A stretch of DNA of 39,378 nucleotides, taken from CAZDQL01 sp964507325. GTDB lineage: Bacteria > Planctomycetota > UBA1135 > GCA-002686595. The notes under the pieces are model-generated. The model had not been told where the DNA came from and searched no databases. It saw only the letters and a program-made list of their open reading frames with translations. This document shows, one piece after another, positions 16,682 through 25,951 of this stretch; position 1 is the stretch's first letter, and each line of letters starts with the position of its first letter. Position numbers and translations under genes: made by a program. The DNA lies in the NCBI GenBank assembly GCA_964507325.1, contig CAZDQL010000064.1, positions 1 to 39,378 of the forward strand. The letters run 5' to 3'.

Positions 16682-17374
16682 ATGATCGAGCTGACCGGAA
16701 TCGCGCGCGACTACGCCACGGGCGACGCCACCGTTCACGCCCTCGCCGACGTGGACCTCAGCGTCCGCGCGGGGGAGATGATCGCGCTCCTCGGCCCCTC
16801 GGGCTCGGGGAAGTCGACGCTCCTGCACCTGCTCGGCTGCCTCGATTCGCCCACGCGAGGGACGTACCGGCTGAACGGACGCGACGTGAGCGGCCTCGAC
16901 CGCAACCAGTTGGCCGCCGTGCGCAACGAGCACGTCGGGTTCGTCTTCCAGCGCTTCCATCTGATGCCCCGCTCGACGGCCCTCGAGAACGTGGCCCTGC
17001 CCTTGCGCTTCGCCGGCGTCGGCGTGCGCGAGCGCCGCCGGCACGCCGCGGAGCTGCTCGACCGCGTCGGGCTCGGCGATCGGAAGTCCCACCGGCCCTC
17101 GGAGCTCTCCGGCGGCCAGCAGCAACGCGTCGCGATCGCGCGCGCGCTGGCCGTGAACCCGCCGTTGATCCTGGCGGACGAGCCGACCGGCAACCTCGAC
17201 AGCCAGTCGGGGAGCGAGGTGCTGGACCTCCTGCTCGAACTGCACGCGGACGGGCGGACGGTGCTGGTGGTGACGCACGAGGAGGGCCTCGCCGCGCGAT
17301 CGCAGCGCGTGGTGCGGCTCCTGGACGGGAGGATCGTGTCGGACGAGCGGCTCGTCGCGGGCTCACTGCCCTAG
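16682..17374 (+). CDS. MacB/LolD-type ABC transporter ATPase
   Basis: A 230-residue ABC ATPase. Walker A GPSGSGKST, Q-loop VFQRFHLM, signature LSGGQQQR, Walker B LILADEPT with D-loop GNLDSQSG, and switch His in VTHEEG are all present. Two in-frame ATGs are possible: 16676, overlapping the permease stop, and 16682. The Shine-Dalgarno AGAGGAG sits one base from the first and seven from the second, so 16682 is preferred. It powers the two upstream permeases. Last gene of the export operon; it converges with the ApbE gene. Confidence 0.92.
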   Translation: MIELTGIARDYATGDATVHALADVDLSVRAGEMIALLGPSGSGKSTLLHLLGCLDSPTRGTYRLNGRDVSGLDRNQLAAVRNEHVGFVFQRFHLMPRSTALENVALPLRFAGVGVRERRRHAAELLDRVGLGDRKSHRPSELSGGQQQRVAIARALAVNPPLILADEPTGNLDSQSGSEVLDLLLELHADGRTVLVVTHEEGLAARSQRVVRLLDGRIVSDERLVAGSLP

Positions 17375-17402
17375 TGTCCTGAATCCCCCGCCTCCGCCCT
17401 GC

Positions 17403-18422
17403 TCAGCGTTCGTCGTCCTCCGACGGGCAGGCCACCCAGCCGGTGCAGCCCGGCACGCGGGCCAGCGCCTCGCGCCACTGCTCCTCCTCCAGGATCAGGC
17501 CCGCGGTGGCCAGGGGATCGGTGTCGAGGCCGCGGGGACCGCGGACGCAGGCGACACGGCGCTGCGTGACCCCCAACCCGGAGCGTGGATCGATGACGTG
17601 GGCATAGCGCACGCCGTCGATCTCGACGAAGCGGAACAGGTCTCCGGAGACGGAGACCGCCTCGTTGCTGGCGGTCAAGGTCAGCACGCCGCCCCCGTCC
17701 AGGGGGAGGTCCGGCACGCGCACCGTCCAGCCCTCCTGACCCGGCGGCGCGTCGCCGAACACCATGTCCCCGCCCGCGGCGAAGCGGCAGCGCGGGAGGC
17801 CGCGGGCGCGGAGCAGGCACACCACCTCGTCACCGATCGACCCCTTGGCGAGGCCCCCGAGGTCGAGCCACATCCCCTCCCGGGCGAGGCGTGCAGTGGA
17901 GGCGCTCGGCGAGAGCTCGAGCGCGGCGATGTCCACCAGGCGCGCGGCGCGGCGAAGGCGGTCCTGCGGCGGCAGCTCGCCGAGCCGCCGCGACACGCGC
18001 CACAGCTGCACGTAGGGCTTGGCGGTGACGTCGAAGGCCCCGCCGGTGATGGCGTGCATGTCGACGGCACGCGCCAGGGCCGTGAAGAGCTCCGGCGGAA
18101 CCGGCACCGGAGCGGGCGCCGCCACCGCGATCCGATTGAGGGGGCTCGGCGGATCGAGGGCGTAGTCGGTCATCATCGCCGAGAGCTCGGCGATGCGCGC
18201 GAAGGCGGCCTGCGCCGCACCTCGGGCCTCTTCCTCGTCGGACGCGTAGAGGGTCAGCGTGACGGGGACGTTCCCGAAGTGGACCTCCTCGAACACGTGG
18301 CGGGTAGGCGCCGCCTGCGGAGCCGCGTCGGTCGCTGCGTCGCTGGCTGCCCCGGAGCAGCCGGCGGCGAGCCCCAGGGCGAGGAGAGCGCCCCAGGCCG
18401 CGGCGCGGCGCGCGGGGCTCAT
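17403..18422 (-). CDS. apbE: ApbE family FAD:protein FMN transferase, lipoprotein
   Basis: A 339-residue ApbE protein. ApbE moves FMN from FAD onto Thr residues of periplasmic redox proteins, or hydrolyses FAD. A lipoprotein signal ends in LAAGC. Family features are ITGGAFDVTAKPYVQLW, the WLDLGGLAKGSIGDEV block, AAGGDMVFG, YAHVIDPRSGLGV and the metal-site DPLATAGLIL. The ATG at 18422 overlaps the stop of the YceI-FGE gene by four bases (ATGA), so the two are translationally coupled. The usual flavinylation target (FMN-binding domain or RnfG/NqrC-like protein) is not visible in this window. Confidence 0.92.
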   Translation of the reverse strand: MSPARRAAAWGALLALGLAAGCSGAASDAATDAAPQAAPTRHVFEEVHFGNVPVTLTLYASDEEEARGAAQAAFARIAELSAMMTDYALDPPSPLNRIAVAAPAPVPVPPELFTALARAVDMHAITGGAFDVTAKPYVQLWRVSRRLGELPPQDRLRRAARLVDIAALELSPSASTARLAREGMWLDLGGLAKGSIGDEVVCLLRARGLPRCRFAAGGDMVFGDAPPGQEGWTVRVPDLPLDGGGVLTLTASNEAVSVSGDLFRFVEIDGVRYAHVIDPRSGLGVTQRRVACVRGPRGLDTDPLATAGLILEEEQWREALARVPGCTGWVACPSEDDER

Positions 18423-20119
18423 TCCTCCTCGGGGATGTTCACCGGATCGCAGACCAGGCGGAATCCCATGTCGAAGCGGTCGCGGTACCACCACTTGCTC
18501 TTGGGGGAGTTCGGGTAGGTCTCGTTCCAGACGTCCTGGCTCTCTGCCACCCGCCAGTCGAGGCTCAGCTCCTCGGCGCTGACCAGGTAGGAGCCGCCGC
18601 GGATGTACTGCTCGTCGTCCATCACCCACTCGGCGACGTTGCCCCAGAAGTCGTGCAGCCCGAACGCGTCGGCGGGCTTGCCGCCGACGGGCATGGAGAG
18701 CGGGTCGCCGAAATCGTCGCTGTCGGCGTTGCTCGCCAGCCAGGCGACCTGGTGCGGGTTCGCGGGCAGGCCGCCGCCGGCCTGGGCCAGGTACGTCCAT
18801 TCGGCCCCCGTCATGAGGCGATAGCGACGACCGGTCAGCTCGCTCACGTGCCGGCAGAAGGCAGCGGCGTTGCCGCGCGAGACCCCCAGGGCGGGGCGCC
18901 CCTCGAAGCCGTGGCCGCGGGAGGCGTCGTCGTAGCAGGGGCTCGGGCGCAGGTCCGCCTCGCGCAACTCGACCGCGTGGGCCTCGTCGGCGATGTCCTC
19001 GCAGTAGGACCAGGCGCGGAACATCTTCCAGGTGACCTCGGTGGTCTGCACGTAAAAGGGGGCGATGTCGCGGGCGGGATCCCCCGGCACGAGCACCATC
19101 TCGAAGGGCGCCGCGTAGCCGAGGTCTTGGTAGCGCTCGTCGCCGCGCTCGTTGGCGTAGTCGATGCGGTCGGTGAAGCGCGCCGGCAGCGCGTCGACGT
19201 CCACCTCGAGAACCGCCGCGGTCGCCCGCTCGAGCTGCCTCGCCAGCTCCTCGGCGCTGCGCTCGAGGCGCTCCAGGCGGGCCTCGGCGTCAGCGGCGCG
19301 GGCAGCCAGCTCGCCGGTCTCTGCCTGTTGCTCGACGAGCTGGCGGTTCAGCTCGGCCAGCACGCTGAGCGGATCGGGCGTGGCGCGGATGCGCACCTCG
19401 ATCACGACCTGGTCGTCGACGTCGGCGGGGGGCTCGTAGCCCTCGCGGCCCGCCACCTCGAAGTCGGCCCGCGAGATCGGGAAGACGGCGTCGATCGCGA
19501 CGCGATCCTCGCCGACGTCGACCTTGGCGTGGACGACCAGCTCGCGCTCGATCCCGTTCAGCTCGCAGGTTCCGTAGATGGTGTGCGTCCAGTCCTCGAG
19601 GGTGCCCTCGAAGGCCTCCGCGTCCCCCTCCTGGCGCGGAACGAGTGCGCGACCGCGGAACACGGCCGTCGGGTGCTCCTCCTCCAGGAACCACCGATTC
19701 TCGCGCACGGTGTTGATCAGGGCGTTGGGCGCCGGGTGCGTGCCGTGGCCGCGCATCGATCCCAGCGCGACCTCCAGCTCTCCCGCCTTCAGGGTGCGGG
19801 TGGCCGGCGTCAAGAGCACCCAGCCCCGCAGTCGAGTCCAGGCACCGCTGTAGTCGCTGCGGGTGCCCAGCACGCTCTTCCCGCAGTGCCAGACCACCTG
19901 GGTGTTGCCGCCCTCGTCGAGCGAGCTCAGGTCCAGGCGCAGGTCCCCCTCGGCGACCGGCAACGCGGCGGGATCGAGAGGATCGAACTCACCACCCGCC
20001 GCGGGATCCGCCAGGGGCTGGTTCATCCAGGCACGCAGCCAGGCCGCCCCGCCGACGCCCAGGGCGGCGAGGGAGACGACGAGGGTGGCGGCCGACAGGC
20101 AAGTGGCCTTCTTCGGCAT
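18419..20119 (-). CDS. YceI domain fused to FGE/SUMF1-fold domain, membrane anchored
   Basis: A 566-residue protein with an N-terminal transmembrane anchor (about residues 8-31). Residues about 58-250 match YceI: GDLRLDLSSL, VALGSMRGHGTH, LINTVRENRWFLEEEHPTAVFRG, GTCELNGIERELVVHAKV, ISRADFEV. Residues about 255-300 are a charged coiled coil. Residues about 320-560 are a formylglycine-generating-enzyme (FGE/SUMF1) fold: FYVQTTEVTWKMFRAW, GRRYRLMTGAEWTYLA, FGLHDFWGNVAEWVMD and a closing DMGFRLV. The region that carries the FGE active-site cysteines reads IRGGSYLVSAEELSLDWRVAE here and lacks both, so FGE catalysis is unlikely. YceI domains bind isoprenoid-type lipids. It is translationally coupled to ApbE. 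Confidence 0.88.
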   Translation of the reverse strand: MPKKATCLSAATLVVSLAALGVGGAAWLRAWMNQPLADPAAGGEFDPLDPAALPVAEGDLRLDLSSLDEGGNTQVVWHCGKSVLGTRSDYSGAWTRLRGWVLLTPATRTLKAGELEVALGSMRGHGTHPAPNALINTVRENRWFLEEEHPTAVFRGRALVPRQEGDAEAFEGTLEDWTHTIYGTCELNGIERELVVHAKVDVGEDRVAIDAVFPISRADFEVAGREGYEPPADVDDQVVIEVRIRATPDPLSVLAELNRQLVEQQAETGELAARAADAEARLERLERSAEELARQLERATAAVLEVDVDALPARFTDRIDYANERGDERYQDLGYAAPFEMVLVPGDPARDIAPFYVQTTEVTWKMFRAWSYCEDIADEAHAVELREADLRPSPCYDDASRGHGFEGRPALGVSRGNAAAFCRHVSELTGRRYRLMTGAEWTYLAQAGGGLPANPHQVAWLASNADSDDFGDPLSMPVGGKPADAFGLHDFWGNVAEWVMDDEQYIRGGSYLVSAEELSLDWRVAESQDVWNETYPNSPKSKWWYRDRFDMGFRLVCDPVNIPEEE

Positions 20120-20128
20120 GGCTGACGG

Positions 20129-21409
20129 CTAGACGAGCTCGAATCGCCCAGGCAGGGGGACGTCCTGGATCGGGAGCTCCATGTCCATCGCCAGCTCCTC
20201 GTAGCTGGGACCGAACTGCCAGGTGCTCTCGTTCAGGACGAAGTCCTTGGTGACCTGCTTCCCGGAGTAGGCGCTCATGGTCATCATCACGGTCACGAGC
20301 GTGGCGTCCGCGAGGATCTGCCCGTAGTTCACGGGAGAGCCGTTGCGCACCGACTCGAGCAGCGCGGCGTGCTCGCGCACCATGTCATTGCCCGAGGGCT
20401 TGAACTTCTCGACCTTCCCGTCGTTGTAGAGCAGGCCCCCATCGATGCGGGCCACGCCCTTTGCGCAGTAGACCACCTCCTTGGTCCCCTGGCTCACCGG
20501 CATGTTCTTGACCTGGGCGCTCATCATGCGCCCACCCGGGTAGAGGAACTCGGCCCCGAAGTGGTCGAACATGTTGCCGTGGATCGCCGGCTCGGTGTGG
20601 ATCAGGCGACCGCCGAGGCACATGCAGGAGTCGGGCACGGCGTCGAAGGCCCAGTTGATGACGTCGACCTGGTGGATCAGGATCGAGCCGGGGCTGTCCG
20701 CCGACAGCCAGGCCTGCGGGCGCCAGCTGCGCAGCTGGAAGGCCAGGTCGGTCTCGTCTTCCCGCCGCTTGAGGTACTGCCAGCCCGTACGGTTCCACCA
20801 GGCGCTGGCGGCGACCAGCTCCCCCATCGCTCCCTCGCGCAGCCGCTGGATCAGCGCCTGGCGCGACGGGCTGTGACGGCGCTGCAGGCCGCACATGATG
20901 CCCAGCCCCTTGGCGGTCGCCTTCTCCGTGGCGCGCAGGAGCTGCTTGAGCCCGACCACGTCCGCGGCACCCGGCTTCTCGCAGAAGGCGTGCTTGCCGG
21001 CGTCGATGGCGGCCTCGAGGAAGTGGCAGTGGAACTTGGGCGGGGTCGCGATCAGGACGTAGTCGACCTCGTCGCAGGCCACCAGCTCGGCGTAGGCGTT
21101 CAGTCCGGAGAAGGTGCGCGCCGGGGTGATCTGGACGCGGTCCCCGTAGCGCTTGCACTTGTCGGGCACGGCCGCGGCCTGGTGGGCGAACGCGTCGGCC
21201 ACCGCCGTGACCACGGTGTTCGCGTCCGCTTCGAGGGCGTTGTGCACCGCCCCGACGCCACGTCCCCCGCACCCGATCAGGCCGATGCGGATCGTCTCGC
21301 GCGAGTTCCGCGCGTGGAGGCGTGAGCCGAGGCTGGCGGTCGCCAGCGTGGCCGCCGAGGCCGCCAGGACGGCACGACGGGACGGGAGGGGGGACTCGTG
21401 CTGCTTCAT
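20129..21409 (-). CDS. Gfo/Idh/MocA family oxidoreductase with Tat signal
   Basis: A 426-residue NAD(P)-dependent oxidoreductase. A twin-arginine signal (SRRAVLAASAATLATASLG) opens the protein, so it is folded before export, as is common for this family in planctomycetes. The Rossmann motif is IRIGLIGCGGRGVGAVH, and the catalytic-region FCEKPGAADV is present. The C-terminal part is a substrate-binding beta sheet typical of sugar dehydrogenases. ATG 21409 is preferred over a GTG five codons upstream because it directly precedes the Tat signal. The gene is just upstream of the YceI-FGE gene (nine bases), suggesting one transcript. The substrate is presumably a sugar or sugar derivative. Confidence 0.9.
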   Translation of the reverse strand: MKQHESPLPSRRAVLAASAATLATASLGSRLHARNSRETIRIGLIGCGGRGVGAVHNALEADANTVVTAVADAFAHQAAAVPDKCKRYGDRVQITPARTFSGLNAYAELVACDEVDYVLIATPPKFHCHFLEAAIDAGKHAFCEKPGAADVVGLKQLLRATEKATAKGLGIMCGLQRRHSPSRQALIQRLREGAMGELVAASAWWNRTGWQYLKRREDETDLAFQLRSWRPQAWLSADSPGSILIHQVDVINWAFDAVPDSCMCLGGRLIHTEPAIHGNMFDHFGAEFLYPGGRMMSAQVKNMPVSQGTKEVVYCAKGVARIDGGLLYNDGKVEKFKPSGNDMVREHAALLESVRNGSPVNYGQILADATLVTVMMTMSAYSGKQVTKDFVLNESTWQFGPSYEELAMDMELPIQDVPLPGRFELV

Positions 21410-21517
21410 GGTTCGTACCTGCAATACGGGGATCGATGGGGAATCTACCGCAGAGACCGCAGCCTGTCATCTGAGGAGGACCGCCCGAGGCGATCTCATC
21501 GCGGAGGGCGTCTCCGG

Positions 21518-22981
21518 TTACGGCAGAGCGAAGGGCGGCATGCGCATCGAGTCGAGGCCGGAGAGGTCGAGGTCGTCGACGCTGCCCTCCTCGAGGAACT
21601 CCCGTTCGATGCGCGTCACGACCGGACCGCCGACTCCATGTGCGCCCGGCACGACCAGATGCAGGGCCCTGGGAAGGTGACTGGCCGCCTCCTCGCCCCA
21701 GCACGCGGGCGAGACGGGATCGTGCGTGCCGGACCACAGCAGCACCGGCACGTCGACCGACACCGGCTCGGCGTAGTCCTGCGGCACCTCGCCCCGCGGC
21801 CAGATCTCGGCCACCGCCATCTGGCTGCGCACGCGCACGTCGCCCAGGAAGGTGCCTCCGCAGAGCTCGTCGATCTCGGCGGGATCGATGCGTGGGATGT
21901 CCTCGCTGCCGACCACGCTCATCAGCATGCCGAAGCAGAGCAGGTTCCTGAGCGCCCGGTTGCGCTCCACCCCGGTCTGCGCGAAGGGCCCGAAGTCGCC
22001 CGCGTGCGCGCGCGAGACCAGGAGGGGCACCCGTCGGTTCGTCGGCGTGTAGTACATCATCACCCGCAAGGCCTCGGCGAAGGCGTCGCGGGTGAGGGTG
22101 ACCTCGACCTCATCACCGGAGGCGGGGTGCTCCACCGTGACCCGCACCGGCTCCTCCTCCAGCCGTGCGAGGATCTCGTCGAGCTTGGCGTCCAAGTCTC
22201 CGAACGCCTGCTGATACTGCGGGTCGGCCGCGCATTCCTCGACGATGCGCTCCCATCCCTGCTGGGCGGCGGCGGCGTGGTAAAGCGGATTGCGGAAGGC
22301 GACGGGTGCGATGCCGTTCAACGTCGCGGTGCGCGCCGTCTCGGGGTGGCGGCGCAGGTACTCCAGGCCCATGCGCGAGCCGTAGGATCCTCCACGCAGA
22401 TTGATCTTCCCGTAGCCGAGCGCCTCGCGCACCTCGTTCAGATCGTCGGCCGCGATCGGTGTCGTGTACTTGGTCAGATTCGCGGCCTTCCGCAGGCGCG
22501 GCAGCGCGGCTTCGAAATGCTCCCGCCGGAAGAGCGGATCGAGGTAACCCTGCAGATCGCGGTCGCCACCGGGAAGAGGCACGCGCAGAGGATGCGAGCG
22601 GCCCGTTCCACGCTGATCGACCAGCACGATGTCCCGGCGCTCGCGCAGCCACGATTGCGCCAGCCCTCCGAGATAGCCGGTGGCGGCGGCCCCGGGGCCG
22701 CCGTGCAGCACGAAGATCGGATCCGGCGCGGGATCGTCGCCCGTGGCCGGCAGCACGAGCAGGTAGAGCTCGATCGTCCGCCCGGATCGCGCCTGGCGGT
22801 CCTCGGGTACTCGCAAGGTCCCCTCCAAGATCTCGGAGTCCGAAGCGCCGTGCCGCTTCACCTCGAGCTCCAGACGCGGGTTCTCCGCCGCGAGGTCGAG
22901 CAGCCGCTGCTGTCGCGCCTGCCCGGCGCTCGGGGGACACAGCGCCAGAACGAGACCCAGCGTGCAGATGATGCGCCTCAT
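21518..22981 (-). CDS. Alpha/beta hydrolase, TAP/proline iminopeptidase-like (S33), exported
   Basis: A 487-residue secreted hydrolase. An N-terminal signal peptide (residues 1-20, ending near PPSAGQA) is followed by PIFVLHGGPGAAATGY, VLVDQRGTGRS, the nucleophile elbow LRGGSYGSRMG, the acid in LLWSGTHDPVSP and the His in VPGAHGVGG. This order matches tripeptidyl and proline iminopeptidases (TAP-like C-terminal domain). The role is probably removal of N-terminal residues from small peptides in the periplasm. The start ATG 22981 directly precedes the signal peptide. It is divergent from the deiminase-family gene, with a 170-base spacer. Confidence 0.88.
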   Translation of the reverse strand: MRRIICTLGLVLALCPPSAGQARQQRLLDLAAENPRLELEVKRHGASDSEILEGTLRVPEDRQARSGRTIELYLLVLPATGDDPAPDPIFVLHGGPGAAATGYLGGLAQSWLRERRDIVLVDQRGTGRSHPLRVPLPGGDRDLQGYLDPLFRREHFEAALPRLRKAANLTKYTTPIAADDLNEVREALGYGKINLRGGSYGSRMGLEYLRRHPETARTATLNGIAPVAFRNPLYHAAAAQQGWERIVEECAADPQYQQAFGDLDAKLDEILARLEEEPVRVTVEHPASGDEVEVTLTRDAFAEALRVMMYYTPTNRRVPLLVSRAHAGDFGPFAQTGVERNRALRNLLCFGMLMSVVGSEDIPRIDPAEIDELCGGTFLGDVRVRSQMAVAEIWPRGEVPQDYAEPVSVDVPVLLWSGTHDPVSPACWGEEAASHLPRALHLVVPGAHGVGGPVVTRIEREFLEEGSVDDLDLSGLDSMRMPPFALP

Positions 22982-23151
22982 GCCGCCCTTGTACGGGCGA
23001 GGCGCTCCGCGATCCAGTCGAATCGCCGATCGGGGCCGAGCGAGCGCCACTTACGAGGATCGCACGGGCCCTGCATGTCCAGATCGGGAGCCCTGTGCTG
23101 GAATACACCCTCGGGCGTCAGTCGATGGGCCCAACCAAGGAGCAGCGAAGA

Positions 23152-25854
23152 ATGGGCAGGATCCAAGAGCTCCTCGCGCACGTGTCGACCGCGTGCCTCG
23201 CGTGTGTCGTGCTGGCGGCAGTCGTCGCCGGCCAGACGGTGAGTCCCCGCAACGGACCGCTCTCTCCCAGGCCCGCTACCCCGGTGTTCCTCGGAGGAGG
23301 ACCTCTCGGCGGCACGGGCCAGCGCGGCGTGCCACCGGCTCCGGTGCACTCCTGCGCCGAGTGGGAGGAGTCCGAAGGCATCATCCTCAACTACAACTGG
23401 ATGAACGCGGACACCGTCTACAAGATGCAACTGGACCACCAGGTCTACATCCCGGTGGACAACCCCAAGCAGAGGCGCGACTGGGTCCACTTCCTGAACG
23501 CCAACGGGATCCCGCACACGAACATCCACTTCATCATGATCCCGCTGACCTACGGTTGGATGCGGGATTGCGGGCCGTGGTTCATCTGGGACGGCAACGG
23601 CGAGTTGTGCATCGTGAACAACTCCTGCTGGCACGACAACTATCCCCTGGATGACCAGTTCCCCAGGAAGTTCGCGGCCCAGTTCGGGTACAAGTACTAC
23701 GAGCCTCACCTCGAGATCTACAGCGAGGGAGGGAACTACTACCCCAACGCCTACGGCATCGCCTTCTCCTCCTCCTGGGTGTACGGAGACAACGGGGCGA
23801 AGTCGAAGGCGCTGACCGATTCGCTCTTCAGGGACTACCTGGGGATCGAGCGCTACCACACGGTGCCGCCGTACACCCTGTCGCACCACGACACGTGCGG
23901 GAAGCCGGCGAACCCGGAGACCCTGATCATCGCCCAATGGCCCGAGGGGTACTGGAAGCACCCCCTCGGAGAGGGGATCGCCGCCTACTACGCGACCCTC
24001 GAGAGTCCCTGGGGACGGCCCTACAGAATCCACCGCACACCGATGTTCCCGGCGCCGTGGGTGGACTTCAAGCCGTACCTGAACTGCCTGGTGGCGAACG
24101 AAAAGGTCTTCATCCCCGTCACCGGAACGCCCGACGACGAGATCGCACTGAGCATCTTCCGCCAGGCCTTCGCCGGCTACGAGATCGTCGGCATCGACCA
24201 CTTCGGCAGCGGGTGGGGCGCGTCGCTGCACTGCGCGACGAAGAACATCATGAAGCGGGACATCATCCGCATCTACCCGTACCCGCCGGGTGACGCCGAG
24301 GCGACCGGTGCGGCCCACCCCGTCCGGGCGGAGGTGATCCCCCTGCCCGGATCCACGCTGCGGCCGGGATACCCGGTGATCCACTGGACGCCAACGGGCG
24401 GCGACCCCTTCCAGGACGTGGTGATGCTGCCCACGGGGCAGCCGAACGAGTACCAGGCGGACATCCCGGCGCAACCGCAAGGGACGACAGTCTCCTTCTA
24501 CATCGAGGCTCGCGACAACGGCGGGCTGACGGCGGTCTACCCGCTCGTGGCTCCCGAGGGAATGATGACCTTCGAGGTCCGCGAGGACGTGGCCGCGCCG
24601 GAGGTCACCCGGTTCATCCCGACGCGCAGCGCCTCGGCGGGTTCATGGCCGCCCCTGGTCCGAACCCTGTGCAAGGACGACATGGCCACCCCCCAGGTGG
24701 TCGTGGAGTACGCCATCAACGGCGTGCCGCAACCGGATGCTCACCTGGTCCGGGAGGAGATGTGCTATTGGTACAGCGGGACCCTGGGCGGGAGCGCAGC
24801 GGCGGGTGACGTGATCTCCTACCGCCTGAAGGCCACGGACGGCGCGCAGACGGAGAACGTCTCGTCCCTGCCACGGGAGGGCGAGATCTTCTGCCCGGTG
24901 GTCGAGGCCAGCGGCAGCGTGGGCATCGTGAACTTGAGCCTGCGTCCCTGCACGGCTCCCTTCCTCCTGGACGCCTTCGGCGACCTGGGCATCCCCCACC
25001 ACTACTACCGGGAATGGCCCTCGAGCTTCGCCGCCCACGACGCGTGGTTCATCTGCCTGGGCGTCTTCCCCTACAACCACATCCTCTCCACGGCGCAGGC
25101 GAACGAGGTCGTGGCCGCTCTGCAGAGTGGCAAGAACATCTACCTCGAGGGCGGAGACACGTGGTCGTACGACGCGGTGGCGTACACGCTGGGACCCTGG
25201 TTCGGGGTGCAGCCCTTCTGGCGCGGCTTCTGGCTGGACTCCGTGGTGGGCGCGAAGGAGAGCTTCCTGCGTGGACTCACCCTGGACTACGGAGACCAAT
25301 TCGAGGACCTGTGCCTCGACTGGATGACCGAAGTCCCTCCAGCGCAGCCCCTCCTGCGCTGGAACAAGGACACGGGGAACCCGCTGGGCGTGGTCTTCGA
25401 CGCCGGGGGGTATCGCTCGATCGCCTGCTCGGTCCCGCTCGGCGGACTGGTCGACAGAGGCTGGCCGAATACCCGCAAGGAGATCCTCCTGCGCTACCTC
25501 GAGTTCTTCGGTCAGCGCAGACCCCAGCTCATGGCCAGCGGGGTGGCGCGGCCCGGCCAGAGGGTCCCTCTGCGTCTCGAGGCACAGCCCGGGGACGAGT
25601 ACCTGCTCGTGGCGTCACTGGCGGAGGACTACCAACATCTCTCCAACGGGGTGTTCCGGCTCTCTTCCGATCACCTCTTCCCCCTGGACCGGGGAGTGGT
25701 TCCCGCTGCGGGCGTCCTGCGCTACGACCTGCTCATCCCACAGGATGACGCCCTCCTGGGCGTGGAGGTGCACCTGCAAGCCTTGATCGGCGACGCGACG
25801 AAGCCGACGGGGTCCTACTTCACCAACCGGGAGATCCTGACCGTGGTCGAATGA
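23152..25854 (+). CDS. Secreted deiminase-family (agmatine/peptidylarginine deiminase) multidomain protein
   Basis: A 900-residue exported protein. ATG 23152 follows AAGGAG with nine-base spacing and begins a signal peptide ending near VVAGQ. Residues about 65-380 match the bacterial agmatine/peptidylarginine deiminase fold: WMRDCGPWF with Asp139, SEGGNYYPNAYG, SHHDTCGK with His245 and Asp247, and SGWGASLHCATKN with Cys361 as the nucleophile. Downstream are Ig-like segments (about 390-600), a middle domain with the pattern LEGGDTWSYDAVAYTLGP, and a C-terminal beta domain (about 800-900, VARPGQRVPLRLE to GVEVHLQALIGD) of a kind I associate with secreted planctomycete proteins. The likely reaction is hydrolysis of a guanidine group, on peptide arginine or free agmatine. 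The secreted location favours a peptide or extracellular substrate. Confidence 0.82.
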   Translation: MGRIQELLAHVSTACLACVVLAAVVAGQTVSPRNGPLSPRPATPVFLGGGPLGGTGQRGVPPAPVHSCAEWEESEGIILNYNWMNADTVYKMQLDHQVYIPVDNPKQRRDWVHFLNANGIPHTNIHFIMIPLTYGWMRDCGPWFIWDGNGELCIVNNSCWHDNYPLDDQFPRKFAAQFGYKYYEPHLEIYSEGGNYYPNAYGIAFSSSWVYGDNGAKSKALTDSLFRDYLGIERYHTVPPYTLSHHDTCGKPANPETLIIAQWPEGYWKHPLGEGIAAYYATLESPWGRPYRIHRTPMFPAPWVDFKPYLNCLVANEKVFIPVTGTPDDEIALSIFRQAFAGYEIVGIDHFGSGWGASLHCATKNIMKRDIIRIYPYPPGDAEATGAAHPVRAEVIPLPGSTLRPGYPVIHWTPTGGDPFQDVVMLPTGQPNEYQADIPAQPQGTTVSFYIEARDNGGLTAVYPLVAPEGMMTFEVREDVAAPEVTRFIPTRSASAGSWPPLVRTLCKDDMATPQVVVEYAINGVPQPDAHLVREEMCYWYSGTLGGSAAAGDVISYRLKATDGAQTENVSSLPREGEIFCPVVEASGSVGIVNLSLRPCTAPFLLDAFGDLGIPHHYYREWPSSFAAHDAWFICLGVFPYNHILSTAQANEVVAALQSGKNIYLEGGDTWSYDAVAYTLGPWFGVQPFWRGFWLDSVVGAKESFLRGLTLDYGDQFEDLCLDWMTEVPPAQPLLRWNKDTGNPLGVVFDAGGYRSIACSVPLGGLVDRGWPNTRKEILLRYLEFFGQRRPQLMASGVARPGQRVPLRLEAQPGDEYLLVASLAEDYQHLSNGVFRLSSDHLFPLDRGVVPAAGVLRYDLLIPQDDALLGVEVHLQALIGDATKPTGSYFTNREILTVVE

Positions 25855-25951
25855 GGCCCGTGCAGCGCTCGGCGAGAGCCGACCGGGGCCGAGGTACGAT
25901 TCTCTCACCGACACCCAACCGCCTTCCGCCGGCCGCGAGGGCCACGCCGCC

